A DNA stretch of 35,695 nt, taken from NCBI GenBank assembly GCA_019352035.1, contig JABBNZ010000022.1, forward strand, positions 11,296 through 46,990. Reading direction: 5' to 3'. The notes beneath the pieces are model-generated. The model searched no databases. It worked only from the letters and a program-made list of their open reading frames with translations, and was not told where the DNA came from. Of this stretch, positions 24,138 through 31,600 are shown piece by piece (positions within the stretch are counted from its first letter, which is position 1; each line of letters starts with the position of its first letter). The stretch comes from Pseudomonadota bacterium. Lineage in GTDB: Bacteria > Pseudomonadota > Gammaproteobacteria > Steroidobacterales > Steroidobacteraceae. Position numbers and translations under genes: made by a program.

Positions 24138-24977
24138 ATGCCACAAGACACGCTGCTGAGCCTCGAGGAGCGGCGCACGAAGTACTCGGTGCCGGCGCTG
24201 GAGAAGGCTCTCGATGTGCTGGAATACCTCTCCGAGCAGGCGGTGCCGCTCACTCAGGCGCAGCTCGCCCGGGCGCTCAACCGGCAGGCGGGGGAGATCT
24301 TCCGCATGCTGGCCTGCCTCGAGAGCCGCGGCTACCTGCGCCGTGAGCCGGTCACCGGCGCTTATTCGCTCACCCTGAAGCTCTTCGAGCTCTCGCGCGC
24401 CCACTCCCCGTACGAGGTGCTGCTCAAGGCGGCGCAGCCGCTCATGCGCAGCCTCGCCGAGGACCTGCGCGAGTCCTGCCATCTTTGCGTGTTGCACCGC
24501 GACCGGGTACTGGTCCTCGCGCAGGAGGAGAGCCCGAGGCCCTTCCGGCTGTCGGTCGAGGTGGGATCGCTGCACTCACCGCTCCATACGACCTCGGGGC
24601 GCGTGCTGCTCGCCAGCATGGAGGAAGGGCAGTGCGAGGAGATCCTGGTGCGCGATCTCGAGTGGCGGCGGGAGAAGCCGGCGCTGCGCGCCGCGTTCGT
24701 CAAGCGCCTGGCGGTCATTCGCGCGCGCGGGTACGAGCGCTCGGAGGGCGAGCGCTTCGTCGGCGGACTCGACATCGGGGTGCCGGTGGGTCCGCCGGAA
24801 TGCTCCATCAAGGCGGCGTTGACGATCGCGACGCTCAAGGAGAAGAACGGCCCGAGTCTCGAGACCATGCTGCCGGCGCTGCGGGCCTGCGCCGAAGTGA
24901 TCGCGGTGCATGCGGGCCTGAAGCGGGAGGAGGAAGCGCCGAGTGCCGACGCTGCGAATCGCTGTCCGCAAGTTTGA
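24138..24977 (+). CDS. IclR-family transcriptional regulator
   Basis: About 279 residues. The winged HTH lies near the N-terminus (VPLTQAQLARALNRQAGEIFRMLACLESRGYL). The effector domain has LRESCHLCVLHRDRVLVLAQEESP, VGSLHSPLHTTSGRVLLASM and a C-terminal IKAALTIATL. I chose the ATG at 24138 because GGAGG lies 8 bases upstream; ATGs at 24120 and 24123 are less well placed. It is followed, with a 35-bp overlap, by a solute-binding-like gene, then an oxidoreductase and an SDR. It probably controls this operon and perhaps the ABC importer. The divergent promoter at 18771-18822 is another possible target. Confidence 0.9.
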   Translation: MPQDTLLSLEERRTKYSVPALEKALDVLEYLSEQAVPLTQAQLARALNRQAGEIFRMLACLESRGYLRREPVTGAYSLTLKLFELSRAHSPYEVLLKAAQPLMRSLAEDLRESCHLCVLHRDRVLVLAQEESPRPFRLSVEVGSLHSPLHTTSGRVLLASMEEGQCEEILVRDLEWRREKPALRAAFVKRLAVIRARGYERSEGERFVGGLDIGVPVGPPECSIKAALTIATLKEKNGPSLETMLPALRACAEVIAVHAGLKREEEAPSADAANRCPQV

Positions 24978-26145
24978 TCCCTTCGAGAGCGCCGTCAGGC
25001 GGCAGCTCGAGGACTTCGCGCGCGCGTCGGGGTTGGATGCGCGGGTCGAGCTCGAGCCTCTCGAGCTCAACGATCTTCACCGGCGGCTTCTCGAGGAGCG
25101 CGGCCTCGCCGACGGCTCGCTCGACATCGCCTTCCTCTCCACCGACTGGCTGGCCGAGGCGCAGGCGGCGGCGCTGATCGATGACCTGACGCCGCACCTG
25201 AAGGGCGCCCCGATCGCGGATTTCCCGCAGGCGTGGAGTCCCTCGCTCCTCGGCCTGCAGGCCTTCGCCGGCGGCTTCTGGGGCATGCCGTATCACGACG
25301 GCCCGGCGTGTCTCATCTATCGCAAGGATCTGCTCGAGCAGGCCGGGCTCGAGGTGCCGCGCACGTGGGAGGAATTCCATGCGGCCGCGCGGCGCCTGCA
25401 CGCGCCCGAGCGCGGCTGCTACGGCACGGCCCTCGCACTGTTTCCCGACGGGCACAACGGCTTCTACGACTTCTGCATCCAGGTCTGGAGCCGGGGCGGG
25501 GAGCCCTTCGGCGAGGGCGCCCGCCCGCAGCTGGGCACGCGCGCGGCGGCGGAGGCGCTCGAATTCCTGCGCCGCCTGGCCGGTGACGGCGCGGCGATCG
25601 CCCCCGGGGCGCGCGGCCTCGACAGCGTCAAGGCGGGGCTCCTCTTCTGCGAGGGCAAGGTGGCTCTCATGACCAACTGGTTCGGCTTCGCCGCTCTCGG
25701 CGAGCGTTGGGATGCGAGCCGCGTCCGCGGACGCATCGAGGTGGCGCCGATCCCGCGGGGACCGGGGGCGGGTGGCGAAGGACGCAGTGTGTCGCTGAAT
25801 GTCTTCTGGGTGCTCGCGCTGGCCGCGGGCTCGCGCCAGAAGGATCTGGCGTGGTCCTTCATGCGTCACATCGCGACTGCCGCGATGGACAAGCTGACGA
25901 CGCTCGAGGGGGCCATCGGCGTGCGCCGCTCCACCTGGGCGGATGCGCAGATCAACCGGCTCATCCCGTTCTTCCACAAGCTCGACCTGCTGCACCGCCA
26001 CGCGCGCGAGCTGCCGGCGCATCCGCGGCTCGCCGACATCTCACACGTGATCGACGACATGCTGGCGAAGGCCACCGGCACCGGCGTGCCGGTCGAGGGT
26101 CTGCTGCGGGAAGCGCAGAGCCGGATCGAGAGGATCGTGGCGTGA
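24943..26145 (+). CDS. Second leaderless solute-binding-protein-like (family 1) protein
   Basis: A 400-residue protein with a GTG start and GGGAGGAGGAA upstream. It reads as a sugar-binding lipoprotein core from its first residues: LRIAVRKFDPFESAVRRQLEDF, GSLDIAFLSTDWLAEAQAA, GGFWGMPYHDGPACLIYRKDLLEQAG, and a late SVSLNVFWVLALAAGSRQKDLAWSFM. There is no signal peptide, lipobox or room for one, because the coding region overlaps the IclR gene. No family 1 permeases (MalF/MalG type) are in the window. It lies between a regulator and a sugar oxidoreductase, which suggests a cytoplasmic binding role. That is inference; a mis-evolved or repurposed transporter part is the alternative. Confidence 0.83.
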   Translation: MPTLRIAVRKFDPFESAVRRQLEDFARASGLDARVELEPLELNDLHRRLLEERGLADGSLDIAFLSTDWLAEAQAAALIDDLTPHLKGAPIADFPQAWSPSLLGLQAFAGGFWGMPYHDGPACLIYRKDLLEQAGLEVPRTWEEFHAAARRLHAPERGCYGTALALFPDGHNGFYDFCIQVWSRGGEPFGEGARPQLGTRAAAEALEFLRRLAGDGAAIAPGARGLDSVKAGLLFCEGKVALMTNWFGFAALGERWDASRVRGRIEVAPIPRGPGAGGEGRSVSLNVFWVLALAAGSRQKDLAWSFMRHIATAAMDKLTTLEGAIGVRRSTWADAQINRLIPFFHKLDLLHRHARELPAHPRLADISHVIDDMLAKATGTGVPVEGLLREAQSRIERIVA

Positions 26146-27176
26146 CCTCGCTCGCATCGCCGTCGCTGCGCCAGCGCCATCCGCTGCCCTCCGTCCCAAG
26201 GCCCATCGTCCTCATCGGCGCCGGCGGCATCGCCAACGACGCGCACCTGCCCGCCTACGGGAAGGCGCGATTCCCGGTGGCGGGAGTGCTCGATGCGGAT
26301 CCCGCCAAGGCGCGCGCGACGGCGCAGCGGTGGGGGATCGCGCGCGTGTTCCAGTCCCTGCAGGAGGCCGCGACGGCCGTGCCGGGCTGTGTGTTCGATG
26401 TGGCCGCGCCCCCTGTCGCGCACGAGGCCATCCTCGCGGCGCTGCCCGAGGGCGCCGCGGTCCTCATCCAGAAGCCGCTCGGGCTCGATCTCACTCAGGC
26501 GACGGCCATCCGGGCGGTGTGCCGGGCGCGGCGCCTGCGGGCCGCGGTCAACTTCCAACTGCGGTTCTCGCCGATGATGCTCGCGGTGGCCGATGCGCTC
26601 GAGCAGGGACTGCTCGGACGGCTGCTCGACATCGAGGTGCACCTGAGCCTGCGCACCCCGTGGGAGCTCTTTCCGCATCTGAAGGGGAATCCCCGGGTGG
26701 AGATCGTCTCGCACTCCATCCACTACCTCGACACCATCCGCGCCCTCGCCGGCGAGCCGCGGCAGGTGCTCGCGCGGACCTATCATTTCCCCGGCAGCGA
26801 GCTCGCGGACACGCGCACCTCGGCCATCCTCGACTATGGCGATGAGCTGCGCGTGACGCTCTCGATCAATCATCACAGCGATTTTGGCCGCCGGTTCCAG
26901 GACGCGACCTTCCGCGTCGAGGGTGAGCGGGGCGCGGCGTTGGTGAAGCTGGGGCTGCTGCTCGACTATCCGCGCGGGGAGCCGGATGAGCTCTGGGTCG
27001 CCCCGAGGGGCGGCCCTTGGACCCCGGTGGCGCTCGAGGGAAAATGGTTTCCCGATGCGTTCATCGGGACGATGTCCAACGTGCAGCGTTTCGCCGCCGG
27101 TGAGGACAAGGTACTGAAGACGTCCGTCGAGGACGCATGGCACACAATGGCTCTCGTGGAAAGCTGCTACAAGTGA
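26142..27176 (+). CDS. Gfo/Idh/MocA-family oxidoreductase
   Basis: A 344-residue NAD(P)-dependent dehydrogenase with a GTG start overlapping the upstream stop (GTGA). The Rossmann motif is VLIGAGGIANDAHLPAYGKA, and the strand VAGVLDADPAKARA follows. The usual EKP motif reads QKP, with the catalytic Lys retained at residue 111. HSIHYLDTIRALAG carries the conserved His region of the C-terminal domain. The family oxidises sugars, inositols and glycosides. D-apiose dehydrogenase also belongs to it, so an oxidation of apiose or fucose is conceivable here. The 3' end overlaps the next SDR gene. Confidence 0.88.
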   Translation: MTSLASPSLRQRHPLPSVPRPIVLIGAGGIANDAHLPAYGKARFPVAGVLDADPAKARATAQRWGIARVFQSLQEAATAVPGCVFDVAAPPVAHEAILAALPEGAAVLIQKPLGLDLTQATAIRAVCRARRLRAAVNFQLRFSPMMLAVADALEQGLLGRLLDIEVHLSLRTPWELFPHLKGNPRVEIVSHSIHYLDTIRALAGEPRQVLARTYHFPGSELADTRTSAILDYGDELRVTLSINHHSDFGRRFQDATFRVEGERGAALVKLGLLLDYPRGEPDELWVAPRGGPWTPVALEGKWFPDAFIGTMSNVQRFAAGEDKVLKTSVEDAWHTMALVESCYK

Positions 27177-27910
27177 ATAAGCCGACTTTGCAAGGTAAGA
27201 CTGCGCTCGTCACCGCGGCAGCGCAGGGGATTGGACGCTCTAGCGCACTGGCGCTGGCCGCGGCGGGTGCTCGCGTCGTCGCCACCGATATCGATGAGGG
27301 GAAGCTGGCGACGCTTCGCGGTCAGGCTGGCATCGAGGTCTGCCGCATGGATGTGCGGGATGCGTCCAGCGTCACGTCCGCCGTTGCACTTGCGGGTACC
27401 GTCGACGTGCTCTTCAACTGCGCGGGGTTCGTGCATCACGGCACGGTGCTCGACTGCACCGAGGAGGAGCTGGATTTCGGCTACGACCTCAACGTGAAGG
27501 GCATGGTGCGGACCATCCGGGCCGTGTTGCCGGGCATGCTGGGGAAGGGCGCCGGCTGCATCATCAACATGGCGTCCGTGGCGAGCAGCGTCAAAGGAGT
27601 ACCGGTGCGCTGCGTCTACGGCACTACGAAGGCCGCGGTCATCGGGCTGACCAAGTCCGTCGCCGCGGATTTCGTGGGGCGCGGCATCCGCTGCAACGCC
27701 ATCTGTCCGGGAACGGTGGAGACGCCCTCGCTCGAGGGACGGCTGCAGTCGCAGGGCGATTATGCGAAGACGCGCGCCGCTTTCATCGCGCGCCAGCCGA
27801 TCGGGCGCATCGGGCGGCCGGAGGAGATCGCGGATCTGGTGGTGTACCTCGCCTCGGCGGGCTACACCACCGGGCAGACCCACGTCATCGACGGGGGCTG
27901 GTCGATTTGA
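27173..27910 (+). CDS. SDR dehydrogenase, 2-keto-3-deoxy-L-fuconate 4-dehydrogenase-like
   Basis: A 245-residue SDR. Distinctive parts are GKTALVTAAAQGIGRSSALA at the cofactor site, VDVLFNCAGFVHHGTVLDC, SVASSVKGVP, the catalytic YGTTKAAVIGLTKSVAADF, CNAICPGTVETPSLE, and a QTHVIDGGWS end. This set matches the FucDH/DHRS6-like branch that oxidises 2-keto-3-deoxy-L-fuconate in the non-phosphorylating L-fucose pathway. I prefer the GTG at 27173 because the GTGA overlap repeats the pattern of the operon. The ATG at 27137 would add 12 residues. Action on a fuconate- or rhamnonate-type keto-deoxy acid is likely; which one is not certain. Confidence 0.87.
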   Translation: MNKPTLQGKTALVTAAAQGIGRSSALALAAAGARVVATDIDEGKLATLRGQAGIEVCRMDVRDASSVTSAVALAGTVDVLFNCAGFVHHGTVLDCTEEELDFGYDLNVKGMVRTIRAVLPGMLGKGAGCIINMASVASSVKGVPVRCVYGTTKAAVIGLTKSVAADFVGRGIRCNAICPGTVETPSLEGRLQSQGDYAKTRAAFIARQPIGRIGRPEEIADLVVYLASAGYTTGQTHVIDGGWSI

Positions 27911-27931
27911 GGCCGGGGGCGGGCGCCCACG

Positions 27932-28225
27932 CTACTTCGCGGCAGCCGTGGGATCGGGAACGCGCGGCTCCCGGCTGAGCCGCCAGGTGTCGTAGCAGCG
28001 GGCGTGGAAATGCAGGGTGATCGGCGCACCGTCGAGCTGGGCCTCGACCTCGTATTCGATCTCCTCGGCGCTCACGAGGACGCGACAGTAATCGCAGGGT
28101 ACGCCGCATCCCTTGCCGCCCCACATGCGCCCGGGGATGACGCTGCGCAAGGCGGCGACAGACAACCGGCCCGATCGGTGTTCCGGCGCGGGCCCTTCGA
28201 GCCCTGCCGGTCGCGACCCAATCAT
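27932..28225 (-). CDS. Small cysteine-rich protein of unknown function
   Basis: About 97 residues. The C-terminal half has CGVPCDYCRVL, then EIEYEVEAQLDGAPITLHFHARCYDTW, a spacing of Cys and His that suggests a zinc-binding mini-domain. I recognise the pattern from hypothetical proteins of proteobacteria, but no function is known to me. I prefer the ATG at 28225 (AGGA 7 bases upstream), because further upstream the frame has AT-rich third positions unlike the surrounding genes. ATGs at 28303, 28342 (with GGGAG) and 28477 remain possible. It converges on the SDR gene with about 20 bp between. Confidence 0.6.
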   Translation of the reverse strand: MIGSRPAGLEGPAPEHRSGRLSVAALRSVIPGRMWGGKGCGVPCDYCRVLVSAEEIEYEVEAQLDGAPITLHFHARCYDTWRLSREPRVPDPTAAAK

Positions 28226-28291
28226 TGAATTGTCCTGCTCGACCGTCGGAGGTCGTGCTTGCAACGCAGACCAAGATATTCCGTAATGTAA

Positions 28292-28300
28292 AGCATACCA
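28292..28300 (-). promoter_or_regulatory. Candidate extended -10 promoter of the small Cys-rich gene
   Basis: On the minus strand TGGTATGCT matches an extended -10 element in an AT-richer patch about 65 bases upstream of the ATG at 28225. There is no convincing -35. Confidence 0.28.
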
Positions 28301-28372
28301 CATCGCTTCTGAAATGCCGATGAACGCTGGCTCGGATGGCATGGGCGGCTCCCGTCGCGGGTCGGATACTCT

Positions 28373-28401
28373 TTGCCTCGATGGCGGCTTTCCGCTATGG
28401 T
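28373..28401 (+). promoter_or_regulatory. Candidate promoter of the multi-HAMP kinase
   Basis: TTGCCT (28373-28378) and TATGGT (28396-28401) have a 17-base spacer. It lies in the 465-bp divergent region 28226-28690, which otherwise shows no convincing gene. It would give a leader of roughly 280 bases. Confidence 0.35.
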
Positions 28402-28690
28402 TCGATGACCGGTTGGCTCCTCGAAAGCCTACCTGGCACTCATTACTAGAATCTTTCTTCGGGGCTCTCAGTCGCACGGAAATCCGGACGCTGCTAGCGG
28501 GAGATTCCGTGGTGCAAAGCGGACTGCCAGCGAAGCGGGCTCTGGAATCCCCGCGACCGCCTGGCGAAATTCGCCTCCCGGCGCCTGGTGCGCCGGTGCT
28601 CGCCCGTGGCCGGCATCGACCGCTGCCACCTCATCACCCAGTGCCGTCCGCCGCCGAGCGCGCGCGGAGCCATCCTTTCGGAGAGTGAGA

Positions 28691-31600
28691 ATGCAATCGC
28701 AAGAGCACGGACCCGAGCCCAAGCGCCGCAAGACGAACGGCGGCGCCCGCAGGCCCGAGCCCGACGCTCTGGACCTGCGCGAGGTGCTGCGCGCGCTGCA
28801 GTCGGTGCGCGACGGCGACTTCTCCGTACGCCTCCCCGGGGACAAGGCGGGGCTCGCCGGCAAGATCTCCGACACCTTCAATGAAATCGTGAGCTCGAAC
28901 GAGCGCCTGGCGAGCGAGCTCGAGCGGGCGGGGCGCATCGTCGGCAAGGAAGGCCGCACCCGCCACCGCGTGGGGCTCGACCGCCGCTGCGGCGCCTGGG
29001 GCGCGATGGAGGCCTCGGTCAACACCCTGATCGACGATCTGCTCTGGCCGACCACGGAGGTGACCCGGGCCATCGCGGCGGTCGCCAAGGGCGACCTGTC
29101 CCAGACCATGAGCCTCGAGGTCGACGGCAGGCCGCTGCAGGGCGAGTTCCTGCGCTCGGCCAGCATCGTGAACGCCATGATTGAGCAGATGAGCGCCTTC
29201 ACCTCGGAGGTGACGCGTGTCGCGCGAGAGGTGGGCACCGAGGGCAAGCTCGGCGGCCAGGCGGCGGTGGCCGGTGTCTCGGGCACCTGGAAGGACCTGA
29301 CCGACAGCGTCAACTCCATGGCGAGCAACCTGACCGGCCAGGTGCGCAACATCTCCGAGGTGACCATCGCCGTCGCGAGCGGCGACCTCTCGCGCAAGAT
29401 CACGGTGGACGTGCGTGGCGAGATCCTGCAGCTGAAGGAGGCCATCAACACCATGGTGGATCAGCTGCGCTCCTTCGCGTCCGAGGTGACGCGCGTCGCG
29501 CGAGAGGTGGGCACCGAGGGCAAGCTCGGTGGCCAGGCCATCGTGCCGGGCGTCGCGGGCACCTGGAAGGACCTCACCGACAGCGTCAACGCGATGGCCA
29601 CCAACCTCACCGGCCAGGTGCGCAACATCGCGGAGGTGACGACCGCCATCGCGCGCGGCGATCTCTCGCGCAAGATCACCGCGGATGTGAAGGGCGAGAT
29701 CCTGGAGCTCAAGGACACCGTCAACATCATGGTGGACCAGCTGAACAGCTTCGCGGCGGAAGTGACCCGCGTGGCGCGCGAGGTCGGCACCGACGGCAAG
29801 CTCGGCGGCCAGGCGGCGGTGCCCGGGGTGGCGGGCACCTGGAAGGACCTCACCGACAGCGTGAACTCCATGGCCGGCAACCTCACCGGCCAGGTGCGCA
29901 ACATCGCGGAGGTGACGGTGGCGGTCGCGAACGGCGACCTCTCGCGCAAGATCACCGTGGACGTGCGCGGCGAGATCCTGCAGCTGAAGGAAGCCATCAA
30001 CACCATGGTGGACCAGCTGCGCTCCTTCGCGTCCGAGGTGACGCGCGTGGCGCGCGAGGTGGGCACCGAGGGCAAGCTCGGCGGCCAGGCGGCGGTCCCT
30101 GGCGTCGCGGGCACGTGGAAGGACCTCACCGACAGCGTGAACTCCATGGCCGGCAACCTCACCGGCCAGGTGCGCAACATCGCGGAGGTGACGGTGGCGG
30201 TCGCGAACGGCGACCTCTCGCGCAAGATCACCGTGGACGTGCGCGGCGAGATCCTGCAGCTGAAGGAAGCCATCAACACCATGGTGGACCAGCTGCGCTC
30301 CTTCGCGTCCGAGGTGACGCGCGTGGCGCGCGAGGTGGGCACCGAGGGCAAGCTCGGCGGCCAGGCGGCGGTCCCTGGCGTCGCGGGCACGTGGAAGGAC
30401 CTCACCGACAGCGTGAACTCCATGGCCGGCAACCTCACCGGCCAGGTGCGCAACATCGCGGAGGTGGCGACCGCCATCGCCCGCGGCGACCTCTCGCGCA
30501 AGATCACGGTGGACGTGCGCGGCGAGATCCTGCAGCTGAAGGAGACCATCAACACGATGGTCGATCAGCTGCGCTCGTTCGCCTCCGAAGTGACGCGCGT
30601 GGCGCGCGAGGTCGGCTCCGAGGGCAAGCTCGGCGGCCAGGCCGTCGTGCCGGGCGTCGCGGGGACCTGGAAGGACCTCACCGACAACGTCAATTCCATG
30701 GGTGGCAATCTCACCGCCCAGGTGCGCAACATCGCCGAGGTGACCACCGCCGTGGCTCGAGGCGACCTCTCGCGCAAGATCACGGTGGACGTCCAGGGCG
30801 AGATCCTGCAGCTGAAGGAGACCATCAACACGATGGTCGACCAGCTGAACAGCTTCGCGGCCGAGGTGACCCGTCTCGCGCGCGAGGTGGGCACCGAGGG
30901 CAAGCTCGGCGGCCAGGCCGAGGTGCCGGAGGTCGCGGGCACCTGGAAGGACCTCACCGACAACGTCAACGTGATGGCCAACAACCTCACGAACCAGGTG
31001 CGCGGCATCGTCAAGGTGGTGACCGCCGTGGCGAACGGCGACCTGAGACAGAGGCTGACGGTCGAATCGAAGGGCGAGGTCGCGGCCCTCGCCGACACGA
31101 TCAACAGCATGACCGATACGCTCGCGACCTTCGCCGACCAGGTGACGAGCGTGGCGCGCGAGGTGGGGGTGGAGGGCCGGCTCGGCGGCCAGGCGCACGT
31201 CCCGGGCGCCGCCGGCACCTGGAAGGACCTCACCGCGAACGTGAACCTGCTCGCCGCCAACCTCACCACCCAGGTGCGCGCGATCGCCGAGGTGGCGACC
31301 GCGGTGACCCAGGGCGACCTCACGCGCTCGATCCAGGTGGATGCGCGCGGGGAGGTGTCGGAGCTCAAGGACAACATCAACGCGATGATCGGGAACCTGC
31401 GCGCCACCACGGAGCGCAACACGGAGCAGGACTGGCTCAAGACCAACATCGCGAAGTTCAGCCGCATGCTGCAGGGCCAGCGCGATCTGGTCACGGTCGG
31501 GCGGCTGCTGCTCTCCGAGCTGGCCCCGCTCGTCAACGTGCAGCAGGGCATCATGTACGTCATGGAGGGGATGAACGACTCCTCCTGCCTGAAGGAGCTC

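Noticed and set aside
28314-28688. A 124-codon plus-strand frame before the kinase
   Set aside because: No family motif and low-complexity composition. It lies in the probable control region.
29330-31261. CRISPR-like or minisatellite array
   Set aside because: The 276-bp units are coding, in frame and without spacers; they encode HAMP modules.
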